The notes beneath the pieces are model-generated. The model did not search any database and was not told where the DNA came from. It saw only the letters and a list, made by a program, of their open reading frames with translations. The translations under genes were made by a program, and so were the position numbers. Of a stretch of DNA of 64,000 nucleotides, positions 23,100-41,332 are shown piece by piece (the stretch's first letter is position 1; every line of letters begins with the position of its first letter). Origin of the DNA: Clavelina lepadiformis (lineage: Eukaryota > Chordata > Ascidiacea > Aplousobranchia > Clavelinidae); assembly GCF_947623445.1 (NCBI RefSeq), contig NC_135245.1, positions 875,501 through 939,500 of the forward strand, written 5' to 3'.

Positions 23100-26000
23100 T
23101 ATGTTCATATGTTACGTGCAATACATATAGCAATAGATGTGTTGTATTTAGTTAGCTGTGACCTCTCCAAAAGCAACTGATTTCCCAAAATGGCTACTGC
23201 GTATTGCTACTTGACCTCCATGTACCCTGTGGCAGCGCATCACACCAAGATACGGCTTCGGCGACCCTAAACGTTTCATGCTTATGTTTAATACATATTG
23301 CTGCCGTGGCGCCATCCTGTTTGTCCCCCATAGTTCATAATACGACGCTTTCAACTTGAGTTTTTTGTTTTGATCCAAGATTGCACTTGCATATTAAGAG
23401 TAGGGTCAAACTGCTTGTTTGGACTTATTCCAAATTTGTTGACAACTTGTGTAGTTTTAATAAATACCGTTTTATAAATAATTACAATCTTTATCAAGGA
23501 AAAGTTTAGCACAATTATGAAAATCTGTAATGAAATGGTTGTTTGTCGTTCCTTAACCTGTAAGGGCGACCAAATCACTACAACGTTTGTCTGTTGAATT
23601 GTTTAATGTCCTCGATGTTATATGAGTCTTCGAAGGTCGTTGTTCTGCTTTTCTTAATCTTAGAATTAATTGTTCACCTTGACAACTGTGTATTCTGATT
23701 ATATTGAAGCTTCTTTGAACGAATACATCGAGATAAAACATTGGGACAGCTATATAATGAAGTCGACCACTTTCTAGGGTTGACTTGGTAGACTATAACG
23801 CATTGAACAACTATGAATAATAAATTAATAAGTTAATAACACACACAATATAGGCATGCACGACATTTTTGTCACGACTTAATACGATAAGCAGAGAGTA
23901 ATCGATTACGTAACGCAATGCTTTGCCGATTTCCGTAAACAAGTATTCTATGCGGAATTCGATTTGCAAGCAATTTTATAATATCATCACAAATCTATTC
24001 CGTAAACTAAACCGAATGGAAGGATAATTTAAACTCCGAAAAAAAAACTGATAGTTTACACTATTCAACATAAAATGTATGAAGTCGTCGTAGAGGACGC
24101 ATTTGCATATAAACACCAGAAATAATATTGGGGTGCTGTGTGACGACGTATTGGTGAAGGCGCGCTATGCTGCCCATGTGCGGAAAAGTTCAGTGTGAAG
24201 CAAGTAAGCGCCGGTAAACCCAAATCACGGGAACATTTCATCTTATTTGCTCCTTCTCATCTAGACAAACATCCATCGTCGCCTTGGATAGCAGCAGTTT
24301 AGTGAGGTCACAATAGAATAAATATTAAGCTCTTTACACAAAGGGCCTGCAGTAAACAGCAGGTCAAATGTGGAGATTAATTAATGATTAAACCGTCCTT
24401 TGATGCCAAGCCCTACTGCCCTAATGTTTACACTAAGCTCGAATTGCTGTTCATAGGAAGAATGCGTTTGTGCGGAAGGAAACCTTTCTCTCGCAAACCC
24501 TGTGATAATATTTCTAGGAACAGGTTCTCTTGACAGCTTAGTTCACATTACAAGGCGTGGCAGGTATGCCTTCAATTTTTAACAACAGAGTTTAGCGTAG
24601 TTTGATGAGGATCGTGTAGCCATGAAAAGACAGATCCCTTAAACTATGTGCGATATTCGGTGTTAGTACTAGCTTACCATCAGACGTAGCAATCAGCCCG
24701 TGACCCACAATAGTGCAAAAGCTAGAGAAAACGTTCATTAGGTCAGAGAAAAGGTTCGTTTGTGGTAGATTGTGAAATAAAGCGACGCGCAAAGCTCGCG
24801 CTGAGCAAACTCCCGAGCAACTTAGGCTGAAGGGTTTTCTCGCTGTCACTCAGTAAGTTTCTTGCCAGATATTATTCACTTCATGAAACTGGAAGATACT
24901 TTAGTCCTGAATCTTTTTTGGTCAGGTTTTGTGTCTATTGACGGTCGTGGGAAGTTTTTGTCGAAGAAGTTTAGTTGATAAACTTGCCAAAAAAAGCAAT
25001 CAAATTCGGTCAGTTATGATATTTCTGTGTTTACTATGGGTCAAAAAATTGACCGCTGTGAGATGAAACTGGAAGACGCTGTTTCCATTGTCTTCCAAGT
25101 TGTGTCGTTATAATTATATTTCTGCTATTTACCGCGCTATTAAATAACGTCATACTTGCCATAAGTTTAATCTCAGTTCACGGTATAATTGCAAACTTAT
25201 CCAAGAATAGTAAGTAGATAGACAGTTCCTCAAACATGCTACCTACCTTGCACTTTTGAACTTATTGCACTAAGATAACTCCATAATTTTCATACTATTT
25301 TGTAAACATGATATTTACATTGCATTATGAACTTGCCGAATTCGAAATAACCCCTATGTGATTGACAACTTAATTGGTAAAAATGTTTATCTCCACGATT
25401 GACCTCGTATTAACAGCATTGTTTTTCTAAAAATAGACAATGTTGATTGACATTTGTTTCCTTTTATTGAAACTTTCTAATTGAAATTATCACCTGACCT
25501 GTAAAACTTCAAGTCTAAAAGTCCAAATGATTTCCTGTCATTGATAAACGCATTGCGCCTCAAGTTGGAATTCTGTTTCATGTTATCTCCTTCAGCTTAT
25601 AACTTTATCGTTGCATGCTATGATTTTATTAGATTATATTAGTTTAAGTATATTAGTTTTAGAATTGGTATTAGCATTAATACTAGTCTTTAATATTGGA
25701 TTCGTCAATATCCAGTTTAGCGTTTTAAAAGTTCAATGAATGAGAAGAAATAGATCGTAATTAACTCTGTTAACGAATTCCTTAAAGTCATCGTAGAATG
25801 TAGAGTGAAGCGTTTTGATTGCTAATGGGTCTATAATGATCATTTTTATATATATAAATAACAATACTGTTGTAATTTTTAGTTGTTTGAAGTAATAATG
25901 AAGAGTATTAAAACCAATATTAATCAGATTCTCAGTGTTTAAAAACTATATAAACTATTCAACTGAAGTTTAGGAATTTCTAGACAGAATTCGCAACCTT

Positions 26001-27127
26001 CTAATCGTTCTTAAGAGTCAGATTGCAATATATTAAATATCCATAGTATGGTATTTACTGTATAAAACAGTAACCACCAAAACAATACAATTGCACCTAA
26101 TAAGCATCTGTCAAGATGAAAAATATTCGGTGAATAATGCTTAAAACCACTTGTGATAATATTATAATATACAGATCGTATACAGTATAGAATTCTTATT
26201 TTCAGACATCTGCTTTACGAAAGGTGACGTTAATAATTTAATAGATAACATTGCATACCGAAAACTTCCTGTTTTCTGTTTTGAGTCGTGACAGAAATGT
26301 TGTGCCCACCTATCATGCGTTTAATATACACAGTTGTTCATTCTTCTACTAAGATAATCGCTGTAACATGGACGTTTTGATGCTGTTACTGTGCTAATGA
26401 TTAGCAGCTTTATGCTGTTGCTGTGTCAATGTTCTGTTCAAATGTAATCATTCAAAGAAGCTTCAATAACTTATAATTAGTATATACAGTTGTCGTTCCT
26501 GTCTAACCATTGTTGAATTCAATTTGAAGAAGTTCAGTGTCAAGATAGACAAATTTGTTGTCATCTTCACAAGATAATAAACCGTTAAGGTGAAAAATTA
26601 AGTCTGAGGGTGAGAAAAGCATACAACGAACTTATGAGACTCATATATCATCACCCGCAATAAACATTTCAACAAGCAATAATTGTAGTGAAGTGAGTCA
26701 ACCTGTCAAGTTCAGGTGACAAATACCCACCTTTTCATTACATACTTGTTCCTTCAAAGAAGGAATAATGCAGCCTAAGCTTTAGTGAAGATGATTGTCA
26801 CAGAGCTGGCCAGACACATTTCGCTTCTGTCTAGGATCATTTCCAATTCCTGCTGCAACTACAAATGTTGGGCTGCGTTATTCCCGCTTCGAAAGAGATT
26901 CGATTCGCGCGAATAGATGTGTCGTCGCTGTGAGTTTCTCGTTCCATGCAAAGATTGGAATTAACCAATTATAATCAGTCTTACAGATTCGGGTTTATGA
27001 ATATTACAAAACTGTCAATACTTATCTTTAAGCTTTAGAATCCCGTCGACACCGGAACAAAAATATAACTAAAGCAAATATTTTGCAGAAACATAAGTAA
27101 ATTACATAACTGTAACTGAAACCAGAG
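23100..27127. other. Gene-poor AT-rich region containing direct repeat copy B (25069-25760)
   Basis: Apart from copy B of the direct repeat I see no exon with a recognisable product. Frames at 23148-23378 and 24592-24849 lack motifs and splice context. The region probably holds flank of the GGT cluster and the distal upstream part of GGT-D. Confidence 0.45.
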
Positions 27128-27193
27128 ATGCCATCAAACGCTTTTGAGCAAAGCAGAGAGGTCGATAATGAACTTGGAACTTCAGGAAAGAAG
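27128..27193 (+). other. Candidate alternative first exon of GGT-D (A)
   Basis: ATG at 27128 opens 22 codons starting MPSNAFEQSREVDNE and ending GTSGKK, directly followed by a GTGGGT donor in phase 0. This is the phase required by GGT-D exon 2, and the KK|GTGGG end is the same as in the nearest first exon at 30186. It is inference only. Confidence 0.3.
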
Positions 27194-28559
27194 GTGGGTT
27201 TATTTTATATTTTGGATAAGTTAAAACTTTTTGTTTTTTGTCGCAACATCTAAGTGTAAAATTTCTGTAGAACTGAAAATTAAAGACGTCATATAATAAA
27301 TCTAGCAACGTTCCAGTATACGCGATAATTAGATCGTCGATGGACACAGCTTGATGCTATATGAGTTATCAATAAAAATATTTTTATGAAGTAACCAGAG
27401 CCATCATACAACAGGTTAGAGTGAGGGTGAACGAGTGGAATTTGTTCAACAGAGAGTAAAGCAATATTTGCATAAGATAAATGGCCGACATATTTCACGA
27501 TACCAGAATTACATGTCTATACTTCATGTAGGTGTAGATTACTGTAGATCCATATTTAAACTAATATTATATCACCTCTACTTTGATTTAAAGTAGCGCA
27601 AACAACGCAGAATTGAATTGTCTAGGTCTCTAGGAAGTTGATATTTTTCGTACATTTTGTGCTTTGTTGCTCTGTGTGTGTTCGTTCGATGCAGATGTTG
27701 GCGGTCGTTATAAAACTACATTAGAACACGGTTAACAAGCTTTCTTATCAATTAATCTTTAACGGACTTATGTTTACACGAATCTACTCGAGTAATGGAA
27801 GTAATGTTATGTTCTAGGTCAGCAGTAGGTTTGCTGGAGTTTTTCAAAAGAAACGTAACTACCTACTTCGTCATTTACGTTGACCGAATTCTTGTGTCTG
27901 TCTTTGTAATTAACAACTAAGTTTTTAAAAGGTGGGTTGCGACCAGTGTGTTTACAATGAATAATAAAATTGGCAGTTTGCTGATTTACACAATAGCGCT
28001 TTGTCTAACTTTTTGAATGGACCAGCGTATCTGAAAGTCATTCGACCTGCACAAAACAAGTCTCTCGAAGTTTTATTGTTTTTCTCTAATTTAGCGGAGC
28101 ATAGAAGCTGGCTAAGTTGGTAGTCTATGCTGTGTACATGCGTAGGCTACAGACGGCTGCAATTACGGTACAGCATCTCCAAGGATAAGTCGGTGTAATA
28201 GGAAACTGAGGCTTGCTAAACACCTTATCACGTCCATCATGTTTAAATGGCCGGAAGCTATCTTTAAAATAGAGTTTCTCAAAAAATAAAACTTGAATCA
28301 CAAATCGTGCAAGTCATTGTTACGCTTACATAATCATTGCACTGCTATTGCTGAATCCGCTTTGAAATTATGCTGTGTCATGATGACTGGCTTGACCAGC
28401 TGAACGGCTGACTATTGTTTACCTTAAACCACAAAAACGTAAAAAGGCATAAACGATTCTTCGAGAAAGGAAGCGAACACCTAAATACCTTCAACAGACC
28501 GTTTAAAACAGTTCGCCGACCATTTGCACTTATGCCATTTATTACGTAATACAAGAGAA

Positions 28560-28661
28560 ATGGTTAGTTTATCGACTGACAAAGCAAATCGATCAGATAC
28601 CGATTTTGTGACGAAAACCGACAAAAAGTTGCAATCTTTTAAAATACAAAGAAAGCGACGG
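28560..28661 (+). other. Candidate alternative first exon of GGT-D (B)
   Basis: ATG at 28560 opens 34 codons that end in the basic stretch FKIQRKRR before a GTAGGT donor, also phase 0. A basic cytosolic tail placed before the GGT-D hydrophobic segment would make a normal type II anchor. It is inference only; transcript data would decide. Confidence 0.3.
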
Positions 28662-30185
28662 GTAGGTTACATTTTTATAAGCTATAATTTAGTTGCCCTT
28701 TAGACTCGGATTATATTATTATTATCTACTGTGAACCAGTGTGTGCTAATAAGTAAACAGGGAAATTACCTGTTTCATTTCAACTTGAATGAAGCCGTAT
28801 ATTATATAACATATCGCGTTTATGCTTATCGAGCTAGCGGTGAATGTTCGCGACTACTGGAGGGGCATTTGCTTGCACTAAGCACTTCTAAACCCAGTTA
28901 AACACCTTCTAATGTCACGCTCTAATGACGATACGATCGTCGTTTGTTTCGCACGAAAAGGAGAATGAAATTAGAAATTAGACAACCTTCTTTGTCTTAC
29001 CCACTCTACGCTGGGATATAGACCTGTGTGAGTGTGTAGCCGGTCTATATTTCATGGCAGGATTCGCCGAGATCTCGGGTGTGCAGACCCGGTGACTTAA
29101 GTGTGCAGTTAGGCCTATTCAATCTTTCTCCAGTTCAGATCCAGGCTAATATTTGTAATTGTAACTATAAATTTATCTATCTTAACATAACACCTTATCA
29201 AAAAATCCTGTGGGCCCGATAAGTTTTCATTGAAATTTGGAGGCAGGGTCATCAACAAAAGATCGTGGGAAAACAGCAGCCTGCTGTTTTCCAATAGTGC
29301 CCTTCAACTGCTTGCTGACCCGGTAACAGACAGGCTGCTGTTCCTGACGTGATCAGAAGCAGGTTAGTAAACAGTCAATAGTAGGGTGTGATTTGAATAC
29401 AGCAGGCTTTTTTGAAACAAAAGAAATTCTCAATTTATCTCCGGGTGTGCAGCTGCCACAAAATACAGACACGGTGTCTAGAAGAGCAGTCTGCTGTTAA
29501 GCTAAAACGTATGATTGTGCAGGTGTTCAAAAACATGCATACAGTTTACAATATTTACACTTTGTGTTTTTGAATTGAAATTATGAACAAAAGTAGGACA
29601 CATTGAAATCCTGAAAGGATAAAGGGGCTGAAAAGACTGAAATTGAAAACAGTTTTTCTCAACTAGTTCTATTTTCTTCGTTTCAGCACTTCAGGATTTT
29701 AGTGAGATTCGTAAACGTTTTCTCTTGTGAAGAAAAGTGCAAAATTTAGTCTATTGCAATGGTGTGACTATATTTTCTGCGTTATTACTTTTAGTGAGTA
29801 TAGAAGTTTATTCAACAGGAGGGCAGTGCGTACATTTTGTGTCTTTAGTTTAATGTTTACAGTTGCACTGTAGGGAGGTCCAATACTAATATATGGAATG
29901 TAAGAAATTACAAGATGTTTTCAAGAAGATGTGTGATTTGTGTCCTGCAATATTCTGAAAACATAAATTGGTTGTTCGTGCATCAAAAGCTACTAAAGCA
30001 CTTCTGAGAACTTCCCATTTTGATTAAAACCTGGTATAAAATCAAAAATAAGTCTTCTTGTCAAACTTTTTTGAAATTGAAGGTAACAATTTTACCAAAC
30101 TTAAGCAACAATAATTTTTCTCCAATTCTATTCCAAGGTTTTTTATCTTCTATGTCGTAAATTTGTTGGTAAATTGTTACACAGA
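28662..30185. other. Non-coding interval before GGT-D
   Basis: No coding exon is recognised. There are several scattered repeats of the phrase cagcctgctg/cagcaggct near 29275-29490. Confidence 0.4.
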
Positions 30186-34169
<3,984 letters not shown>

Positions 34170-35155
34170 CACAAAACAATTAAGCTGTTTGGCTGGTAGA
34201 GAAAAAGAAGTTATGCTTGAGTGATTTTGAACCTATAGCCCAGAAGCTTGAAACCACATTTTAGCAGAGGATATTTTCTGTCTCTCTCGCTTATTTTAAC
34301 CACTGATACAAAGGCTCTGCGTTACAACGTAGTTCATTATGATAAGTGTTTTTAATCAAGTTTTATTTTATTTTAATCAGTACTGAAACCTATTATTGCA
34401 CTTTTATAATATTTAGGAAGTGTATCTTAACAATGTCTTTATTATGCACCTCATACTCTAATTTCTGTTTACATGCATTAATTTTTTGGAAACTTTTACC
34501 TACAATATGCTTAAGCACACATGGGCCATGTATTATCTTGTACCAAGGCTCCATTTTGTATAATTAGCTTCAACTTAGAGCTATAAATAAAATAAAATGC
34601 TTTCACCGTCAAAAGCAGCTTCTGGCAAGCTTAAGCTCACCCAGAGATTTCCTAAGTTCTTAAGAAAGGAAAATGTTCTCAGTTTACCATTTTGGCACTG
34701 ATCTATCAATCATGACTAGATAGTTGACCAAAGCAGCCAATATCAAGTAGTTAAAAAATAAAACAAATTTTCAGCAGTTTGGTTCAAATGCTAGCAGGTT
34801 TCGGTAGGTGAGAACACATATTAGAAGTCTATGCTATACAGCTTTAACACATAACACTACTAGTGTAAAAATGTACATTTATTAAACTAACTGGCAGTTT
34901 GGGATCAAATTGCAATGTTGGTGCGTTTTCCATGAACGTAAAAATCTTAACTGAGATAAAAACATTTCGAAATCAACAAAATCTAAGGCAGTTTGGCGCA
35001 CCACTGCACCCTCTGCCATACAGTAAAGGTCTTAATGTCTAAAAAGTGTCAAGCGACACAAAGATTAAGAATTCAGGATGTCTTGGGGAGCTAACAAATT
35101 TTAGTAACTGTTTTCAGATTCAGCTTCAATGTATTATCGACGTCGATGATTTATC
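34170..35155. other. 3' region of GGT-D and intergenic
   Basis: Overlapping AATAAA signals lie near 34582-34597, fitting the end of GGT-D. Nothing else is recognised before the RANBP1 3' end. Confidence 0.5.
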
Positions 35156-38100
35156 TCATTTTTCTGGAGAATCTTCCACCTCGAGCGTCTTTTTATCTTG
35201 GGCGGAACTTTCCGGTGAATTCTGCTTCTCGTCATCTTTAACTTTCAACTCCTCGAGTTTTTCTGCAACTTCTTCAGTTTCTTCAGAGCTTTCTTTTTTC
35301 TTCTCTGGAGTCGGTGCGTTTTCGTCGTCATTCAGATCATTTGCTGCAAGTGAAAATTTCATGAAATTGGCGTGTCATGAAACCAAGAAATGATCAGAAA
35401 ATATGAAATACGGCCTGAATCTGGAACTGTTCAACAGGATCACTGAACAGCAAGTGTCTTAATGCCTCCCCAACGGCATATCATTAGTAGCATCACTGGG
35501 TATCGAACACAGGCCACATTGTGAGCCCAGTGCCGTGACCAATCTGCTCGTGTCAGCTACAGTACCAATAAGTTCTTTGATATTTAAACGATTCAAAAGC
35601 AGTCTGGGTAGTGACTTCAGTGTTATCAGCAGGATGCCAATAGCAAAAAATATTTTTTGTAATTTTGGTCTGTACGCTTAACGAAACTTTTTCTATGGTC
35701 TTGTTGGTAAAATTGGATAAGAAAAATAAATGTTGTCAATCGCAGAAACCAATCAAAGAAGTTGTCGTTAGTAGTTAACGTGTTCTTGATAATAACTAGT
35801 TATTGGTTGGTTACCTTTATCAGGAGCTTCTTCCAAAATTTCTTGGCATTCTTCAAACTTTGTCTTGAATTTATTTGCATCTGCATTAACATTTGTGAAA
35901 TTAATATCCAACTAATACTCAACTGCATTATGGAGAACTTTCAAATACATCAATAAATGTTAAATAATTCGATGTATATCAAAATTTAAGTTAAACTATT
36001 CAAACGAACTTTCTGAATTTAGAAATCGAATGGCGAGGAGTTCTTTTTTTGTTTCATTGTCACAAAAATCAGCGAATGTCGTCCAGACCCATGCACGGTC
36101 GCTACTTGCATTTGGCACCAATGTCATTTCTTTCGTGACTGGAAAACAGTTTTTTTGCTGATGAAATACAAACACCATATAGACACCAACACGGTCGCAT
36201 GTTTACGTAACGAAACATAGACTCCAACGTACGGTAGTGGTTGGCACAGATTTTAAGCGTTTTGTCTCGTCTCATCAACAATCGGATTTTGGAACTGGAT
36301 TTGTGCCTGAGCAACTTCACGTCTCCGGTTCCACGTTCCTTCCACTCTGGTGGGTCGGCCTCAACAGCCCAGCGAAACAACTTTGCTCGCCTGAAGATGT
36401 AACAGGTCAAAAAAATTATACAAAATGGTATCGATGGTAAAGCTGAAGACGATGTTTCAATATTGTTCGCACGGCATTAAGTGTCATTCATAGGGTGACG
36501 GAGACAAACCAGACTATAATCTCAGCGATGTCAGATAAAGAACAGCAAAAATGGTTGATATCCACACAAAAAATTAAGAATTCTTATGCAACAAATCTTG
36601 CCTACATTACTATAGAACTTGTTTTTAAGTTGTGATAAGTTTTTGTGTTAAGTGTCTAAGTTCACTACGCCTAACTTGCCACCATTTTTCTAACCAAAAA
36701 CGAAACAATTCGCTGCCAAAGTAGTCTAAAAACTTTACCACTGCTCCTACACTGCAAGCTAAAGTATTTATCTGGTGCAACTATACTACAGGTATACTGT
36801 AGTTATATCACCTTGCTGTCTAAAGCACTTGCAAGTTAAAGATGTAACATAACCCCATTGTTCATCGCTATGTGCCTTTATAAATCCATTATTTTGTCAC
36901 TTGACATTACTTTCATCAGTTTCGGCCTCTCTTCAGTTTGCCATGTCTTCAATATCACATGAATTGTAAGAATTTATCGCAAAATGACAACTTGATTATA
37001 TACAAATATCTATGAACAAACAAGTACAATTCCAAACCGAGTAAAAATTTGAAAAAAAAGTCGTATGTTTGTATTAGTTCTTTTATTATAACAAGTTGTC
37101 CACTACTAGAAAGCTAAGCAGCAATAATATCAGCAAAGTGAATAACATGAGCAGTAGAACGTAGCCTTAGCAATGTATTGTCATGAACAACCATGTAGTG
37201 TTAGTTAAAAAATTCTAAACCAGACCTCCAAATTTGTAAAAAGCTCATGAAATATTTTCTCGTATAATTCTCACACCTAATTTTGAGACATTACACACAT
37301 TATTTTTGAGACCTTCGAGCTTTACGGTATTTTTGTCACAAAAAAAAATATATATATTTTTATATATAAACAGAAAAACCAACATAAAGGAAATAATGTT
37401 TGAAAAAATAATCTGGTTGCAGTTTACGCAAAATTGCTACTCAACTGAGAAAGCACTGCAAAAAAATCAATGGTGGGACATGGTTTAACTAAAGCCTGCC
37501 ACTAATTTCCACTTTTTACGCTAGAGTATACATTTTAGGAAAAAATTCTGGTGTTTTTGGCAAGTGCTTTCCTGGGGTGCACCAACTGGTAACCAACATG
37601 TCAGGATTGAAAACTTAACAGTCTAGCATATACTGTGCATGTGCTTTTAATATTTCACTACACTGCAAGCAAAATTACGCATAAATTTCTTTATATGTGG
37701 AAACAATTCCTTACATTTTAAACAGAACTTCTTCATCTGTTTCAAGCTCTGGAATGATTTGTTCAGGAAGTTGAACCAATGGTTTAAATTGAGGGTCGTG
37801 GCTTTGTTCTTCCTACAAAAAAAGATGTGTTATGTCAAGTAGCTTGAAGTCATCTGTAAATTATCAGTACTTTTGACAAATAGATAAATAAAACATATAT
37901 ATACATATGAAATTTTAAACTTTATACTGGTTGAAAAGAATTTAAAATTTGTTTATCTTTCGTTCCGTGGAAATACGCTGCTTTGTCAATCAATTTAATG
38001 TTTGAATCTTTCCACAATAAACAAATTTAGCAAGAAATACTATGCTAATACCACAATTTTAACCCAGATTAATAGTTTTGACTGTGATTAACAATGTGAC

Positions 38101-38244
38101 TTGATAATTTGCAACTGCGGCATCTAACACCTAATACCATCCAGCTAATGGCTAAAAAACCTTAAGGCTCTGGAAACAACAGTTAAAATCAATCAGAGAT
38201 AAAAAATTGAACCCATACTTTGTGATGGACCTTACCTCAGTCAT
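35156..38244 (-). CDS. RANBP1: Ran-binding protein 1
   Basis: RanBP1 binds Ran-GTP in the cytosol and helps RanGAP strip it from nuclear export complexes. Six exons give 215 residues in frame: 38236-38244 (MTE), 37715-37812, 36233-36390, 36010-36138, 35815-35880 and 35156-35343. The Ran-binding domain is easy to see: [67 protein letters not shown] and [20 protein letters not shown]. The C-terminal exon is acidic and Glu/Lys-rich with [15 protein letters not shown], matching the vertebrate tail. Length is close to human RanBP1 (201). Each join keeps phase. The last intron contains a SINE in the same orientation. Confidence 0.96.
35425..35580 (-). repeat. tRNA-derived SINE, copy 3, inside RANBP1 intron
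   Basis: On the plus strand it shares the phrases cactgggtatcg(g/a)acac and agc/gag-rich flanks with the SINE at 9128-9323. On the minus strand the B-box-like gtgttcgatacc is close to consensus. It lies between the last two RANBP1 exons. Confidence 0.6.
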
Positions 38245-40197
38245 TTCTTGGATTGGATTGCAACCAATTCGGACTTTTACTTTTCAACAACTTGTTTAAA
38301 TAAAATCAGATGTTTGAACCTAATATATAGTAGCTATTGAAATCAATGGCTACTGTCAATAGCAATTTTATTTAGTTTTTACAATGCATGCATACTTTTT
38401 AAAATGCTACATCTATAGAAACTAAGAAACAGAAATATGTGAGTCCTGTCGAGGACCATCGTGTGATGTATAATATAGATCTAATTAAATCCAAATCTGA
38501 GAGTTAAACATTATAACTGGAAACTATACATAGGGGACCTATCCACCAATAATTTTATGCCGAAAGTAAATGATAGTCTTCATAAGATGCACGGATAAAA
38601 AAATCTCTTGCAGAGTCGGAAAACTTTCTAACTTTTTATACTTTTGAGTTAGTCTAACAACCCGTTCATAACGGCCTAGTTTTAATTCTTATACCACAAC
38701 ATGCATCTTGTCTAACCATATCAAGCAAAGCAATTCATTGCTGTTTAAAGAAATGACCTTAGAACCTTCACCTTCCAGCTGACAACTTGGGCCTATCCTA
38801 CTTTGTATGCTTTCTGTGCTCGAAACCAACCTTTTTCATTGAATTTCGCCAACAGAAATTATTTTGAAGAAACGAATTTTCCATGACGTTGAAAAACATA
38901 ATCGTTCAGCCAGAAACAACAGGCAATTATATAGTAGTGAAACATATTATAGTTATAAATATACCTTTTTTCAATTAAGCAATTACTCTACAGAAAAATG
39001 TTTTTGTCCACCCGATAACTTTCCTAGTCTACATAAAAAACTATTATCTTTCAAAAAACCTCCGTATTTTCCTATCTTCCACATGCATTTTGCGGATTTG
39101 TTTTACCTGACGTACAATCAAGCGTAACGGGATGTGACGCAATGTTGATCCAAGAATAGTTGCTAGAAAGTGGATTAGTAATAAGACTTACAACTAAAAC
39201 ATGTCTAACAAGGCAACAAAGCAAAACAATTCTTTGAATTGTCCAGGCTTTGATTCGATTTCGTTTCAAAATAAAAAAAAAGTCAAACGCTGCAGGTTAA
39301 ACATAGCCTAGGCCTAGAGCTAGGATAAACAAATTGTCATTGCCTGACTTAGCGTTTATGGCAGGCTAGGCTACCAGTACCTATATTAAAATTACTACGC
39401 ACGAGACTGTGCAACGCTCACGCTAAACTTTTTCACATACACGCCAATTTATAAAGTATAAGTAAGATAAATATGGTTGTTTGAACGCAAAGTTATAGGC
39501 ACTGAAATGTTTTGCCCACGTGCACAGTGACGAGCCAACATCGAAATTTCTCTTCTTGCACTTGCAGTCTTGCACTTACTCACTCATCGTTTACGTCATG
39601 AATCATAGATACAGTATAAACAGATATTTACATTTTTTCTATGGAAGAAACCATACCTCTTTCACGAAAACGTTTTTCTTGCACTACAAGTTCAACGCTG
39701 TAAAGGGTGTTTTAAAAGGTTTGTGTGATTTGCGTTAAGGTATTTGAAATATTTTCAACTTTTTATTCTAACTTAGTTACAATCGTTTTTAAAAATAAAA
39801 AACAAGATACAGGTTGACACTTTGAAGTTTAACTTTCTATTTGAGTTTTCCTTACAAGCTTTCACAAACATACGCTTGCTTTTTTACGTGTACTAAGAAA
39901 ATTGCTCTTTTGATTTTATTAGTCAGGAAGTTTCATGACATTTGCAATAGTAAACCATTCAGTGGCGTTAAAAATGTTAAAAAACATTGAAAGACAAGCA
40001 ACTTGTTGTGGTTGACGATCAGAATATTGTGTCCATGACTACGGTTGCTGTTTTATGACAATGCTGTCAGTATTTTTCGTAATATTTAATATTACCACGG
40101 TCAAGGTCAAAGCCGATGAGGAGTCGTAAACAACAAATTTCTAAAAATGAAAAGAAGAGAGACGTAAAAACGTTTTTGGTCCTTACAGTGCTAATGC
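38245..40197. other. Upstream region of RANBP1, gene-free
   Basis: No coding exon is recognised. The RANBP1 promoter and 5' leader should lie at its left end. Confidence 0.45.
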
Positions 40198-40205
40198 TAT
40201 TAGAG

Positions 40206-40552
40206 CAGTGTTTCTCAAACTTTTTGCGATCGCGTACCACTCATTCGTTTTTTTGGCTACACTGCGTACCACCTGGCTCCTGAATGACTTATTTTACTCA
40301 AATGTACCGGTATTTATTAGTTATTACCGTTATTACTATACCATAACACCAATGAATAGCAAGAAAACACAATTTAATTTGATAGATGCAACTGTTTCTT
40401 CTGCACAAGCTTGTCTATCCGGGGCAACACATTACCCACAGCACATCGAAAATCATGTTCACCGGTACGCGGTACCACTTAAAAAGCTCTCGCGTACCGC
40501 TAGTGGTACGCGTACCGCTAGTGGTACGCGTACCACAGTTTGAGAACCACTG
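40206..40552. mobile_element. Non-autonomous hAT-type element 1
   Basis: Terminal inverted repeats start CAGTGTTTCTCAAACTTTTT and end in CAGTTTGAGAACCACTG. Perfect 8-bp target duplications, tattagag, flank it at 40198-40205 and 40553-40560. At 347 bp it has no coding capacity. A gtaccgctagtg unit is repeated near the right end. Eight-base duplications and CAGTG ends are typical of hAT elements. Confidence 0.93.
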
Positions 40553-41046
40553 TATTAGAGGAAGGCAGATTCACTGAAGAATATTTTGGTGTAATTTTTA
40601 GTTGTTGGCTGTTTCTATCCTTATCGGTCAAGTGATAACGAGTTCCTCATTAGCAAACCCTGTAATGCCCCACCAATTTGTTTGTTACACCAATTTGTTA
40701 CATCCTGTTTGTCCTTCCAGTCTGTAGCCGTTCAGGATTTCTGAACACGATGAGGCGAGTTGCGTGTTATTCTTGGGTAAAACGACTATTTTTTTACAGA
40801 AGCATATTGGCCAATTAACAAAAAAACTGGTAACTTTATGTACCAAAATAAACCAAACTATAATAATCGACCGTAGTAATTGATAATGTAAGTTATAGTA
40901 ATGTACCAGATAAAGTTAAAGGGGCAAGGGTATATAAAGAAAAGTAATCAACGAAGGAACGTAAATTAAGGAGCAAAACGAAAACTTTAAGGAAAATGTC
41001 CCAAGTGTTCAATTCAGAGCCATATGGTGTAACATAGACATCTAAG

Positions 41047-41274
41047 CAATGTTCCCTCTAAGCTGCGCGCGTGCGCAAATGCGCACTGCTGACACGGTCT
41101 CCGCGCACAGAAAATCTGTGCTGCGCACAAGAAAAAAATCCACCCTGAATTGAAAATAGAATAAACGCATAATAATGACCACGCGCACGTCTGATGTTGC
41201 TCACAGTGGTCCAAGGGACCGCTCAGGGAGTTAGAGTGTTTGCTCAGACTCGTGAAAAATTAGAGGGAACATTG
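41047..41274. mobile_element. Non-autonomous hAT-type element 2
   Basis: Ends are CAATGTTCCCTCTAA and TTAGAGGGAACATTG, a perfect 15-bp inverted pair. Perfect 8-bp target duplications, catctaag, lie at 41039-41046 and 41275-41282. It is 228 bp long with a GC-rich interior of gcgcgca type and no reading frame. Confidence 0.94.
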
Positions 41275-41332
41275 CATCTAAGTGTTTTGGAAGTTCAAAC
41301 TTTTGCCTTATCATGTATTCTATACTGTAGAC

